The translations under genes and the position numbers were made by a program. From Solobacterium moorei (lineage in GTDB: Bacteria; Bacillota_I; Bacilli_A; Erysipelotrichales; Erysipelotrichaceae), in contig NZ_AP028934.1 in the NCBI RefSeq assembly GCF_036323475.1, positions 372,001 through 436,000 on the forward strand: a DNA stretch of 64,000 nt, read 5' to 3'. Below the pieces are notes generated by a model. It ran no database searches. It was not told where the DNA came from and saw nothing but the letters and a program-made list of their open reading frames with translations. Positions 1-9,044 of this stretch are shown in pieces (positions within the stretch are counted from its first letter, which is position 1; every line of letters begins with the position of its first letter).

Positions 1-1
1 A

Positions 2-805
2 GAACAGGCAATCAATGGTGGTAGTTTCCACATGGATTTCTACTTAGATCATTGGCACAATGGGTATAACACCTTATTACGTGATTATGAAACAGATGGA
101 GAAGATAATAGTTTCTTCCTAAAGAGTGGAAAAGGCGATATCTGTCGTTTCTTAAATGACTATATGCCTAAATACAAAGCAACAAAAAAGAATGGTTACA
201 TCTCTATGTTTACATGCAACCATGACACACCACGACCGACAAATACATTAACTCCAGAAGAGTTAAAGATTGCGTATGCATTTATCTTAACAATGCCAGG
301 TGTACCATTTATCTACTATGGCGATGAAATTGGTATGCGTTACATGAAGGATATCCGCTCTAAAGAGGGTGGATTCCATCGTACAGGCTCACGCACACCG
401 ATGCAGTGGGATAATAGTGCAAATAAGGGTTTTTCAACTGCAGAAGCACAAAAACTCTATCTAGCAGTGGATTCATCTGAAGATGCACCAAACGTAGCAG
501 ATCAAACGAATGATGAAAATTCACTCTACTCTACAACAAAGTCACTTGTGGCATTACGTCACATGCATGCAGACTTACAGGCTGATGCAGACTTCAATGT
601 GATTTATGCAGAACAGGAGAAGATGCCGTTTGTATACAAACGTGGAAAGTTGATACTAGCAATCAACCCTAGTGGTTTAGAAGAGACCATCTCTTTAGAT
701 GAGTTCCAGGGTTATCAGCCAATCTACACGATTGGAAAAGTATCTCTAGAAGATATAAATCTTACAATTGGTTCAAGCGCATTTGCAGTATTTCAAATAA
801 AGTAG
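2..805 (+). CDS. GH13 alpha-glucosidase, C-terminal part
   Basis: The reading frame is open from the window edge, so the gene starts upstream and only about 267 C-terminal residues are seen. It carries the late GH13 (alpha-amylase family) signatures: an NHDTPR segment with the transition-state-stabilising Asp, and a GVPFIYYGDEIGM segment typical of oligo-1,6-glucosidase, trehalose-6-phosphate hydrolase and related enzymes. A beta-sandwich C domain follows. The enzyme should hydrolyse alpha-glucosidic links in the cytoplasm. Exact substrate cannot be decided because the first catalytic regions are outside the window. A rho-independent terminator follows 11 bases after the stop codon. Confidence 0.85.
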   Translation, partial: EQAINGGSFHMDFYLDHWHNGYNTLLRDYETDGEDNSFFLKSGKGDICRFLNDYMPKYKATKKNGYISMFTCNHDTPRPTNTLTPEELKIAYAFILTMPGVPFIYYGDEIGMRYMKDIRSKEGGFHRTGSRTPMQWDNSANKGFSTAEAQKLYLAVDSSEDAPNVADQTNDENSLYSTTKSLVALRHMHADLQADADFNVIYAEQEKMPFVYKRGKLILAINPSGLEETISLDEFQGYQPIYTIGKVSLEDINLTIGSSAFAVFQIK

Positions 806-816
806 TTAATATTTGT

Positions 817-846
817 CCCTTATTCAAAAATGAATGAGGGATTTTT
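817..846 (+). terminator. Rho-independent terminator of the GH13 gene
   Basis: A 10-bp stem (CCCTTATTCA / TGAATGAGGG) with an AAAA loop is followed by a run of T. The group II intron begins three bases after this T run, which is the usual target of class C introns. Confidence 0.85.
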
Positions 847-1386
847 AGAGTGTGACGGGCATGTCGCAAACCTAACTGGTGAAAGTCCAGTCGTAGGTAG
901 TTACCGCCAAGCGTAGCGAACCACAAGCCGTAAGCCGTGAGGCTTTGGGTGAAGGAAGTGGTGTAGCGATTCTTTCGAGGTTACGAACAGAAATCTGATA
1001 TAAGGCTAAATGGAGGGTGAGATTGCTCTACAAATCGAAGCCCAAAAGGTAAACGTAAAACCAAAACAGTAAATCAGGAACTTGTGAAAGAAGAGAGAAA
1101 GGTATGTGACTTACCCTGTGAGGTCTTGTGGACGATGAATCCTAGACGTTTTCAAACAACTATAGTACCATCGGTCGGAAAAGGTCTATCACAAGAAGTC
1201 AGCTGAGCCCATAGTAGGTATACACCAGTACTGAAGGGGTTAATGTTTGTATAGTGCAAATCACTATATGTAAGAAAATGAATACTCTGGAATTGAGATA
1301 TCACCTAGAACCATAGAACGTAACTATGGATGGTGAAAAGGCAAGAAGAGAATTTCATTATTTGTGCAATAGAAGGAGGAGCAGCC

Positions 1387-2682
1387 ATGGAATTAATGGA
1401 CAAGATTCTAAGTCAAAAGAACTTACAAGAGGCGATGAAAAGAGTCAAGAGTAATAAAGGTGCATCGGGCATTGACAAGATGTCTGTGGAAGAAATTGAC
1501 GAATACTTCAGTAAACATATAGAAGAAATCAAAACTTCGATATGGGAAAAGAAATACAGACCTCGGGCAGTAAAAAGAGTCTATATCCCAAAACCAAATG
1601 GAAAGAAAAGACCATTGGGGATACCCGTTGTAGTGGATAGAGTAATCCAACAAGCAGTGGCACAAGTGTTTAGTGAACTCTATGACGAGTGCTTTAGTGA
1701 GCATAGTTACGGATTCAGACCAAACAGAAGTGCCCACCAAGCGATGGAGGAAGTACTCTTCTACCTAAACGAAGGGTGTGAATGGGTAATAGACCTAGAT
1801 ATTGAAAAGTACTTTGACACAGTGAATCATGATAAGTTGATATCCATACTTAGAGAGAAAGTAAAAGATGATGTAACGCTACATCTCGTAAGGTCCTTTT
1901 TGAGGGCTGGAATCATGGAAGATGGAATCATCCACAGAAATGAAGAAGGAGTTCCACAAGGAGGTCCGCTCAGTCCAATATTATCCAATATCTACCTAGA
2001 TAGGTTTGATAAGGAACTGGAAAGCAGAGGGCTAAGATTCGTAAGATACGCAGATGACTGTAATATCCTCGTGAAGAGTGAGATGTCAGCCAACAGAGTC
2101 ATGAAGTCTGTATCAAGTTGGCTAGAAAGAAAACTATTTCTAAAGGTCAACATGACAAAAACAAAAGTAGTAAGACCTAGCAATAGTTCGTTTCTTGGCT
2201 TCACGTTCTGGAAAAACAAAGATGGATGGAAAAGTATGCCTACATACGATAGGAAACAAAAACTATGTAAGAAAATAAAAGAAGTGCTATGCCGTAAAAA
2301 GGCAAGTGCACTTCCTTTATCGACTGTATTCACCCAAGTAAACCAAATCGTGAGAGGATGGATAAACTACTTCAGGATTGGCTCGATGAAGACCTTCTTA
2401 AAAGAATTTGGAGAATGGTTGCGACACAAGATACGTGTGATAATTCTAAAACAATGGAAGAAACCAAAACGTATCTATACCAACCTACAAAGTCTAAATC
2501 GGATACTCAAGGTCAATATCTCTGATGAAAGAATCTACAGTACAGCCAATACTAGACTAGGTCTATATCGACAGGCAAATGGAAACACAATAAAATTCTT
2601 ATTGAGTCCAAAGGTACTATCGATGAAAAGCAAAGACAGACCGGGATTAATCAATCCACTAGAATATTATCAATCTAAGTAA
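1387..2682 (+). CDS. ltrA: Group II intron reverse transcriptase/maturase
   Basis: This 431-residue protein copies the intron RNA into DNA and helps it splice. Visible are the RT finger and palm motifs, including IPKPNGKKRPLGIP, YGFRPNRSAHQA, GVPQGGPLSP and the catalytic YADD near residue 230. The maturase (GIIM) signature around IVRGWINYFRIG lies near residue 340. There is no HNH endonuclease domain, as usual for class C introns. I chose the ATG at 1387 because AGAAGGAGGA lies 7 bases before it; an in-frame ATG at 1330 has no such site. Confidence 0.9.
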   Translation: MELMDKILSQKNLQEAMKRVKSNKGASGIDKMSVEEIDEYFSKHIEEIKTSIWEKKYRPRAVKRVYIPKPNGKKRPLGIPVVVDRVIQQAVAQVFSELYDECFSEHSYGFRPNRSAHQAMEEVLFYLNEGCEWVIDLDIEKYFDTVNHDKLISILREKVKDDVTLHLVRSFLRAGIMEDGIIHRNEEGVPQGGPLSPILSNIYLDRFDKELESRGLRFVRYADDCNILVKSEMSANRVMKSVSSWLERKLFLKVNMTKTKVVRPSNSSFLGFTFWKNKDGWKSMPTYDRKQKLCKKIKEVLCRKKASALPLSTVFTQVNQIVRGWINYFRIGSMKTFLKEFGEWLRHKIRVIILKQWKKPKRIYTNLQSLNRILKVNISDERIYSTANTRLGLYRQANGNTIKFLLSPKVLSMKSKDRPGLINPLEYYQSK

Positions 2683-2704
2683 AGGTAGAAACAATACAAA
2701 TGTA

Positions 2705-2735
2705 GCGCCGTATACGAGACCCGTATGTACGGTGC
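2705..2735 (+). other. Group II intron domain V hairpin
   Basis: A 9-bp stem (2705-2713 with 2727-2735, allowing G-U pairs) carries CGC near its base, the catalytic triad form found in class C introns. It sits 22 bases after the maturase stop codon, as expected for the ribozyme core. Confidence 0.8.
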
Positions 2736-2780
2736 AATGAGAGGGTCGAGGAATATCTGGATAAGATATTCTCACTCTAC

Positions 2781-2980
2781 TCTATTGATATATCAAAAAG
2801 TAAAAGCATGTTAAAATATAAATGTTAAAAATTTAAAATATTTGATTATAGTAAAACACAATATCAACAACATACAATTCATTTGAAAAGTACTACCATA
2901 TACATCAATAGATAGAATTAATATATTTTAGGAAATGTTTCTCAGTTCTTCATACAGAATAGGTAAGGTGGTGAATCATA
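2781..2980. other. AT-rich intergenic region with an inverted repeat
   Basis: No gene is seen between the intron and the next start codon. A 14-base inverted repeat with one mismatch (2781-2794 TCTATTGATATATC and 2899-2912) spans most of it. The left arm begins exactly at the intron's 3' exon. It may be an operator pair or a remnant of an element; function unknown. Confidence 0.35.
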
Positions 2981-4447
2981 ATGAAAAACATAAAGAAACT
3001 GACATTATTACATTCAAATGATATGCATGGAGACTTCATGGTTGAGAAGATAGACGAGAAACTTGTCGGTGGAGTCAGCCTTTTATCTGGCTATGTCAGT
3101 AAAGTACGGCAAGAGGAACAGAGTGTTCTATATGCTGTTGCGGGAGATATGTTTAGAGGGTCTGTAATTGATACGGAATATAAGGGAATCTCTACAATTA
3201 ACATTATGAATGCTCTAGCACCTGATATCGCTACAATTGGAAACCATGAAATAGACTATGGAATTGCCCATCTGCTTTTTATTGAAAAATGCGCACTTTT
3301 CCCAATTATTAATGCAAATCTATACATCAAATCAAATGGTGTGCGTTTATTCCACCCGCATCAAGTATTTGAGATTGATGGGATGAAGATATTGTTCATT
3401 GGCATTATTACTGAAACGGTGATGCAAGCTGCTAAATCAGATGAAGTAGGATCCTTTATTGATACGGCAGATGCTGCTAAAGAAATTGGTAAAATCTGTG
3501 ATGCCTATAATGCCATCGATATCGATTTAACTGTATTACTTACACATATTGGTATCGAAGATGATAAGGCCCTCGCAGAACTCATCAGGCCAGAATGGGG
3601 TATTGATCTGATTATTGGCGGACACTCCCACACGCTCATGAAAAAACCGATTGTCGTAAATCATATTCCAATTGTACAAGCATATATGGGTACAGATTAT
3701 GTTGGTCGTTTTGATTTGAATATTGATACGGATCAAAATTGCCTAGATTCTTATACGTGGAAGTTAATTCCAATCAACAATGAAACATGTGTGCCAGATT
3801 ATCAAATTGAGCATATTATTCAAAAGTATAAGAGTATTACAGATCAAAAGTATGAAAGAGTACTTACACGTTTTTCTCGTGAATTAACACATCCAAATCG
3901 TAATGAAGAAACGGAAATTGGAAACCTATTTGCAGATATCTTTAAAGAGACGTTAGGAGTTGATATCGCAATGATTGGATCAGGATCGATTCGCTCGGAA
4001 GTGTTAGGTCCAATTGTAACATATGGAGATTTAGTAGAGTGTTTCCCATATGATGATTCTGTATATATGGTTAAAGTGACAGGGAAACAACTCAGACATA
4101 TGATTCATTATATGCAAAGAGATGAAGCATTTGCAGGGCATACCGAATACTACCAATTTTCGAAGGGTATCAGAATGATCTATTCAAAGTCAAAGCATAA
4201 GCTTGAAAAGTTCGAACTTGATAGACAAGTTGTAAAAGATGATGATTCAAGACGGTATTCTATTTGCTTGCAGGAATTCCACTTTAATAACTTTGAAGAT
4301 ACATTTAACATGTCGTTTGCAGAAGTAAAGAAAAATATGAAGCCGAGAGTGATTGCGACTTCTTGCTTTACAATACTTGAAGAATATTTAACAACCCATC
4401 CCAAACTTAAGTCAGTTGTTAAGGGGAGAAATCTTGTAGTTGATTAA
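2981..4447 (+). CDS. 5'-nucleotidase-family metallophosphoesterase
   Basis: This 488-residue protein belongs to the UshA/YfkN-like bifunctional nucleotidase family, which removes phosphate from nucleotides or cyclic nucleotides with two metal ions. The metal-binding motifs are present in order: SNDMHGD near residue 12, AGDMFRG near 55, GNHEIDYG near 85, THIG near 185 and GGHSHT near 210. The 5'-nucleotidase C-terminal domain follows (residues about 300-470). No signal peptide is visible, so the protein is probably cytoplasmic, unlike many relatives. A GGTGGTG site precedes the ATG. It stands alone, bounded by the group II intron and an IS element. Confidence 0.85.
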   Translation: MKNIKKLTLLHSNDMHGDFMVEKIDEKLVGGVSLLSGYVSKVRQEEQSVLYAVAGDMFRGSVIDTEYKGISTINIMNALAPDIATIGNHEIDYGIAHLLFIEKCALFPIINANLYIKSNGVRLFHPHQVFEIDGMKILFIGIITETVMQAAKSDEVGSFIDTADAAKEIGKICDAYNAIDIDLTVLLTHIGIEDDKALAELIRPEWGIDLIIGGHSHTLMKKPIVVNHIPIVQAYMGTDYVGRFDLNIDTDQNCLDSYTWKLIPINNETCVPDYQIEHIIQKYKSITDQKYERVLTRFSRELTHPNRNEETEIGNLFADIFKETLGVDIAMIGSGSIRSEVLGPIVTYGDLVECFPYDDSVYMVKVTGKQLRHMIHYMQRDEAFAGHTEYYQFSKGIRMIYSKSKHKLEKFELDRQVVKDDDSRRYSICLQEFHFNNFEDTFNMSFAEVKKNMKPRVIATSCFTILEEYLTTHPKLKSVVKGRNLVVD

Positions 4448-4464
4448 AAAAGGGTGTTATTTCA

Positions 4465-4494
4465 AAGAATTTTAAAGAATTGAATAAAAATGAT
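4465..4494. repeat. Left 30-bp target-site duplication of the IS1202-like element
   Basis: Thirty bases are identical to 6023-6052 and directly abut the element's left inverted repeat. Elements of the IS1202 group are known for unusually long target duplications (about 24-30 bp). Confidence 0.9.
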
Positions 4495-6022
4495 GTCAAC
4501 CAAAAATGAAAATGTCTTAAAAATTAACGAACATTAGCGGAGCTATAATAGTTCTGCTTTTTTGTAAATAATTGATATGAATACTTCCTCCAAGGGTGAG
4601 ATATCGGCGGAATATATACTTTCTTTTTCTCAGGAGTTTCAATGATATTATCGAACTCACCCGAATTTTCTTCAAACACTTGTACTTCTTCTAAGATGTA
4701 TAGTGTATCCATCGCATTGACAAAGATCTTTTGATCAAATGATTCAATAACCAATACCTCCATCTTAGGTCTTAGTGGAATTCTATTGTGTTCCTTGTCA
4801 TAGGCCATCCAATACTTGTTTTTGAACTTGATACAGTTGCCTTGATCGACTATTCTCGATGAAATGATTGCCAATGTTTGATTGATTGTTTCTATATCTG
4901 GTTGTACTTCAAATACAGAATTGGTACTATTCAAGTGTAGGGCGAACCTTGCATTGAATTCCTTTAGGTAGGATTTTAGGAACTTATTCGCGTCCGCCAT
5001 ACAAGTAATACGAGCACGTCTAAGTTCAACTGGCAAACGTGATTGGAAAGTCTGGTTGAGACGTTCGATGCGTCCTTTGGCTTGTGCGATGCTCGTTGTT
5101 TTGATTTCGACACCAAGGTTATGGCAGGCGTAGGAGAACTGTGTGAAGGTATCCTCGTCGTCGAAGGCCTTGGTTTTCTTTCTGTATTCAAATACGGTTC
5201 GTTTATCCGTATAGAATAGAGCGGGTATGCCATAGTCGACTAGTATCTGATGGAAAACGTTGTAATAGCCACGTAGGGTCTCCTGTATATCAAAGTGGGC
5301 TCCAACAGCAGTACCGGTCGCATCATCTACAGCTAGGTGTAGATGCCATATCTCGCCAGGAATCCATTCGTAGCTTGAAGCGTCCATTTGAATCATCTCT
5401 CCCATATATTTGGATCTAGATCTTCGTGAATGAGGCGTATCATCTTCAATTGATTCGATTTGTTCATTGATTGCGTTTCTGGCCTTTGTAGATGTTGTTT
5501 GGTCTAATCGTTTTGTCAAACGTTCCTTTAATTGTTTCTTGGTTTTTCGATGGGCCTTTGGGGACAAGACATCGTGTTCTGATAACCAGTTTCTAATAGT
5601 GGTGTCACTGATGGAGATGCCGAGGTCCATCTGGACGATTTCACTGAAATGAGTGATGTTGGCATCAAGATACTCGTTAAGATAGAGTTCAATGATTTTG
5701 TTTTTCGTTTCCAGTGAGAATGTGTTTGATGGTAATCGTCCACGATTACCATGTGAAAATGAGGATTTGCCTTCAGACTTATAACGTGTAATCAGGCGGT
5801 TGATAGTACGAATAGAACAATTTAGTTTTAATGCCGCACGGCGTTTATTGCCAGAATGATCAACCAGTTCTTTAATAATGTTGTATTTGTTTTCTTCCAT
5901 AGGGGTTAATATAATCTTTTTCATATTCAATCCAATCTAATGGAATGAATCATAACAATTCCTTTCTATAAATGGGGCATTTTCCCTTTCGGTTCATTAA
6001 GACAATATCAACTTCGATTCAG
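4495..6022 (-). mobile_element. IS1202-group (ISNCY) insertion sequence
   Basis: The element is 1528 bp, one transposase gene, bounded by imperfect terminal inverted repeats of about 27 bp (4495-4521 and 5996-6022, sharing the inner TGTCTTAA). An exact 30-bp direct repeat of the target flanks it. Identity of the duplication indicates a recent insertion. It landed between the nucleotidase gene and the metNIQ leader, and the right duplication ends at the first base of the probable -35 box of that leader. Confidence 0.9.
4524..5930 (-). CDS. IS1202-type DDE transposase
   Basis: This 468-residue protein has an N-terminal helix-turn-helix pair (residues about 15-125) and an integrase-type catalytic core. 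The probable catalytic residues are the Asp of MIQMDAS near 185, the Asp of FYTDKRT near 240 and the Glu of KGRIERLNQ near 290. The family cuts and pastes or copies its element through the terminal repeats. The gene fills the element and is uninterrupted. A second Met two codons in (5924) is an alternative start. Confidence 0.88.
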   Translation of the reverse strand: MNMKKIILTPMEENKYNIIKELVDHSGNKRRAALKLNCSIRTINRLITRYKSEGKSSFSHGNRGRLPSNTFSLETKNKIIELYLNEYLDANITHFSEIVQMDLGISISDTTIRNWLSEHDVLSPKAHRKTKKQLKERLTKRLDQTTSTKARNAINEQIESIEDDTPHSRRSRSKYMGEMIQMDASSYEWIPGEIWHLHLAVDDATGTAVGAHFDIQETLRGYYNVFHQILVDYGIPALFYTDKRTVFEYRKKTKAFDDEDTFTQFSYACHNLGVEIKTTSIAQAKGRIERLNQTFQSRLPVELRRARITCMADANKFLKSYLKEFNARFALHLNSTNSVFEVQPDIETINQTLAIISSRIVDQGNCIKFKNKYWMAYDKEHNRIPLRPKMEVLVIESFDQKIFVNAMDTLYILEEVQVFEENSGEFDNIIETPEKKKVYIPPISHPWRKYSYQLFTKKQNYYSSANVR

Positions 6023-6052
6023 AAGAATTTTAAAGAATTGAATAAAAATGAT
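6023..6052. repeat. Right 30-bp target-site duplication of the IS1202-like element
   Basis: It is identical to 4465-4494. Its last base is the first T of a TTGACA box that probably drives the metNIQ leader, so the insertion left that promoter intact. Confidence 0.9.
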
Positions 6053-6079
6053 TGACATTTCAAAAATTAAAAATAAACT
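6052..6079 (+). promoter_or_regulatory. Probable promoter of the metNIQ leader
   Basis: A consensus TTGACA lies at 6052-6057 and TAAACT at 6074-6079, 16 bases apart. A TATAAC at 6079-6084 is an alternative -10 with a longer spacer. The T-box RNA would start just downstream. Confidence 0.5.
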
Positions 6080-6084
6080 ATAAC

Positions 6085-6345
6085 CATAGGCGATGATAAG
6101 AAGAGTAGCTGAGAAATAGTATCACAGAGAGTCCTCGGGCGCTGAGAAGAGGATATACGAAGGTTTAGTGAAGATGGTCTTGGAGTTGCACTTCCGAAAT
6201 GTAGGGGGTGCCGGGATGTCCCGTTATAGACATAGAGTATGTTGGTACTCGATGAGGTATGTATTGTGAAGTACATATAAACTAAGGTGGTAACACGAGA
6301 TTATATATCCCGTCCTTACATGTAAGTGTAAGTGCGGGATTTTTG
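6085..6345 (+). promoter_or_regulatory. Methionine T-box riboswitch
   Basis: The leader has the stem I AGAGAG and GGGCGCTG elements, the conserved TTGGAG segment after the specifier loop, and the T-box sequence AAGGTGGTAACACGA at 6284-6298. A terminator follows at 6306-6344. The codon in the specifier position, just before GTCTTGGAG, is ATG (6174-6176), so the RNA should read uncharged tRNA-Met. That fits the methionine importer genes directly downstream: transcription continues when methionine is scarce. The specifier was assigned by eye, not by folding. Confidence 0.85.
6306..6344 (+). terminator. T-box terminator hairpin
   Basis: ATCCCG...TTACA pairs with TGTAA...CGGGAT and is followed by TTTTTG. 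The left arm begins only a few bases after the T-box sequence, as expected for an antiterminator/terminator switch. Confidence 0.85.
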
Positions 6346-6365
6346 TTTATAGATAGGAGGTAGCG

Positions 6366-7385
6366 ATGATTGAACTAAGCAATATTATTAAAACATTCAA
6401 AGCGAACAAGGAAAACATCCATGCGGTAAACGACGTTTCTCTAACCATCAACGATGGTGAAATCTACGGTATCATCGGATATTCTGGTGCTGGTAAGAGT
6501 ACGCTCATTCGTTTAATCAATCAGCTAGAAGTACAGACAGCTGGTGATGTAGTGATTGATGGTATTAACATCAAGGAACTTAGTCATAGAGAACTACGTT
6601 TGCAGCGTCAACAAATTGGCATGATTTTCCAGCATTTTAATCTCCTATGGAGTAGAACGGTTTCTGAGAATATTGAACTTCCTCTAGAGTTTGCACATGT
6701 CCCAAAAAAGGAAAGAAAACAAAGAGCAGCTGAGCTCATTGAAATGGTAGGCTTGACTGGTAGAGAGGATGCTTATCCTAGTGAGTTATCTGGCGGTCAG
6801 AAGCAAAGAGTTGGTATTGCAAGAGCATTAGCGAATTCCCCAAGAATTCTATTATGCGATGAAGCAACCTCTGCACTAGACCCTGATACAACGGAACAGA
6901 TTCTTGAACTATTAAGAGAAATCAATCGACGTTTAGGCATCACGATTGTGATGATTACACACCAAATGGAAGTTGTACAAAAAATCTGTATACGAATGGC
7001 AGTGATGAGCGATGGAAAGATTGTAGAAGAAGGAACGGTTAAGCAGTTATTCGAACATCCTAAACACATAGTTACAAGAAGATTTGTACAGAATGTGGAA
7101 GCGAATCAAACAATTGAAGAACTGGCTGAAAGCTTGAAAAAGAAGTATCCAAGTGGTAAGTTACTTCGCTTATCCTTTACAGGAAATAATGCGGAGCAGC
7201 CAACGATTATCAACGCGGCAAGACAAGTACCATTTGAGATATCAATTGTAGAATCAAATATCTCACAATCCTCTGTTGGGCCTATGGGTGTAACCTATAT
7301 TCATATCAGCGGTGGCGTAGATAGTGACTACAACAAGTTTGTGACATACTTAACTGACAACAATGTCATTGTGGAGGTGCTCTAA
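6366..7385 (+). CDS. metN: Methionine ABC importer, ATPase
   Basis: This 339-residue ATPase powers methionine import together with MetI and MetQ. Walker A is GYSGAGKST near residue 38, the ABC signature LSGGQKQR is near 141, and Walker B (ILLCDEATSALDP) is near 160. The C-terminal 75 residues match the NIL domain, which binds methionine and inhibits the pump when internal methionine is high. GATAGGAGG lies 5 bases before the ATG. The stop codon overlaps the metI start (TAATG), so the two are translationally coupled. A methionine-specific T-box controls the operon. Confidence 0.93.
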   Translation: MIELSNIIKTFKANKENIHAVNDVSLTINDGEIYGIIGYSGAGKSTLIRLINQLEVQTAGDVVIDGINIKELSHRELRLQRQQIGMIFQHFNLLWSRTVSENIELPLEFAHVPKKERKQRAAELIEMVGLTGREDAYPSELSGGQKQRVGIARALANSPRILLCDEATSALDPDTTEQILELLREINRRLGITIVMITHQMEVVQKICIRMAVMSDGKIVEEGTVKQLFEHPKHIVTRRFVQNVEANQTIEELAESLKKKYPSGKLLRLSFTGNNAEQPTIINAARQVPFEISIVESNISQSSVGPMGVTYIHISGGVDSDYNKFVTYLTDNNVIVEVL

Positions 7386-8044
7386 TGATAGGTGGTGTAC
7401 TAAATTTAGATCAGTTATTTAAAGCAATCAACGAAACAATCTACATGACAGTCATATCACTCACATTAGCGACAATCTTAGGATTGCTGATTGGTATTCT
7501 ACTGTACTGTACACAAACGGGTGGACTATTCCAAAATAAGCTGATCAACCGTGTGATTGATGTAATTATCAACGTATTACGTGCAATTCCATTTATCATC
7601 TTATTGATTATCTTAATTCCATTTACAAAGCTAATTGTAGGTTCCATGTTAGGAGCTACAGCAGCCTTACCTTCACTGGTATTTGCGGCAGCACCGTTCT
7701 ATGCACGAATGTGCATCATCGCATTCCAAGACGTAAATAAAGGTACTATTGAAGCAAGTAAAGCAATGGGTGCTAGCAATTGGCAAATTATTTTAAAAGT
7801 ATTACTTCCTGAAGCATTACCATCCTTGCTTTCAGGTATCACGGTAACGGGAATTTCTTTAATTTCTTATACAGCCATGGCAGGTGCCATCGGTGCTGGA
7901 GGGCTTGGAAACCTCGCATACTTGTATGGTTTTGCAAGAAGAAATGATTTAATACTTTATACTTCAACTGTCATCATTATCATCATTGTATTTGTTATAC
8001 AGTGGATTGGTGATGCAATCGTAAAACGAATCGACAAACGATAA
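7385..8044 (+). CDS. metI: Methionine ABC importer, permease
   Basis: The 219-residue membrane protein forms the channel of the MetNIQ importer. It has about five hydrophobic segments and the coupling-helix EAxxxxG region (EASKAMGASNWQIILKVLLPEALP near residue 125) that docks on MetN. Its start overlaps the metN stop codon, and metQ follows after 23 bases. Confidence 0.92.
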   Translation: MIGGVLNLDQLFKAINETIYMTVISLTLATILGLLIGILLYCTQTGGLFQNKLINRVIDVIINVLRAIPFIILLIILIPFTKLIVGSMLGATAALPSLVFAAAPFYARMCIIAFQDVNKGTIEASKAMGASNWQIILKVLLPEALPSLLSGITVTGISLISYTAMAGAIGAGGLGNLAYLYGFARRNDLILYTSTVIIIIIVFVIQWIGDAIVKRIDKR

Positions 8045-8067
8045 ATATATAAAAAGGGAGAAAACTT

Positions 8068-8913
8068 ATGAACAAGATTACAAAGATTATTGCAGTAGCA
8101 ACATTCGCATTAGGCTTAACAGCTTGCGGAACATCAAAGAAGGAAAGTGCATCTACAACAGATAACTCAAAGTTAACAGTGATCGCAACTGCTAACCCAC
8201 ACGCAGTGATTCTAGAAGAAGCTAAGTCCATCTTAAAGGAAAAGTACAACATCGACCTAGAAGTAACAATTACAGATGATTACTTCATTCCAAATGAAGC
8301 AGTATCGAACGGAGAAGCAGACGCAAACTTCTTCCAGCACGTACCATTCTTTGATAAGGAAAAGAATGAAAAAAACTATAAGATTTCTAATGTAGGGGGT
8401 ATTCATATTGAGCCATTTGGAATCTACTCGAAGACAATCAAGAAGGCTTCTGAAGTAAAGGATGGTTCAACAGTTGTTATTTCTAACTCTGTAGCAGATA
8501 ACGGTCGTATCCTAGCAATTCTTGCACAGGAAAACCTTGTGAAGTTACCAGAAAACGCAGATGTATTAAACTTAACAATCGCAGATATCGACAATGACAC
8601 AAACAATCCAAAGCACTTAAAGTTCCAGGAAGTAAAACCAGAATTACTCGCAACAGCTTATGAAAATGGTGAAGGTGATTTGGTAGCTATCAACGGAAAC
8701 TTTGCAATCAACGCTGGTCTAAAGCCAGGTTCTGATGCATTGATTCTTGAGAAGGCTGACAAATCTAACCCATATGTAAATATCATCGCTTGCCAAACAG
8801 GACATGAAAAGGGTGAGAAGATCCAAGCTTTAGTTAAGGTATTACAGTCTGAAGAAATCCGTGAATTCATCAAGAAGAACTGGTCTGATGGTTCCGTTAT
8901 CCCGGCTGAATAA
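8068..8913 (+). CDS. metQ: Methionine-binding lipoprotein (NlpA family)
   Basis: This 281-residue extracellular lipoprotein captures methionine for MetNI. An N-terminal signal peptide ends in a lipobox (LTAC, Cys about 21), after which a low-complexity linker leads to the NlpA-type binding domain. AAAAGGGAG precedes the ATG. It is the last gene of the operon and is followed by a strong terminator. Confidence 0.92.
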   Translation: MNKITKIIAVATFALGLTACGTSKKESASTTDNSKLTVIATANPHAVILEEAKSILKEKYNIDLEVTITDDYFIPNEAVSNGEADANFFQHVPFFDKEKNEKNYKISNVGGIHIEPFGIYSKTIKKASEVKDGSTVVISNSVADNGRILAILAQENLVKLPENADVLNLTIADIDNDTNNPKHLKFQEVKPELLATAYENGEGDLVAINGNFAINAGLKPGSDALILEKADKSNPYVNIIACQTGHEKGEKIQALVKVLQSEEIREFIKKNWSDGSVIPAE

Positions 8914-8925
8914 GAAAAACGAATT

Positions 8926-8953
8926 GCCATGCGAAAAGTCGCATGGTTTTTGT
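8926..8953 (+). terminator. Terminator of metNIQ
   Basis: GCCATGCGA pairs with TCGCATGGT across an AAAG loop, followed by TTTTTG. Confidence 0.88.
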
Positions 8954-9044
8954 TTGTAATCTTCAAATAATTACAAAAACACAGCACAATAGCACAATTA
9001 TCATGTATGATATTTGTAATGTAATAAGAGAGTAGGAGATTAGA

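Larger units (their letters stand above)
850..2780 (+). mobile_element. Group IIC intron with reverse transcriptase
   Basis: The 5' end fits the GUGYG consensus (GTGTG at 850). A non-coding domain I-III region of about 530 bases precedes the intron-encoded protein. A domain V hairpin and a domain VI-like hairpin follow the gene, and the element ends with AC near 2780. Insertion directly behind the T run of a terminator, a short protein without endonuclease domain, and a CGC catalytic triad in domain V all point to class C. A CTAAA at 1006-1010 could be EBS1 pairing with TTTAG of the 5' exon (inference). The element looks intact. Boundaries are good at the 5' end and within a few bases at the 3' end. 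Confidence 0.85.

Noticed and set aside
1423-2333. Minus-strand open frames within the maturase gene and similar frames opposite other genes
   Set aside because: They lie opposite well-supported genes, have no family resemblance or ribosome binding sites, and reflect codon composition.
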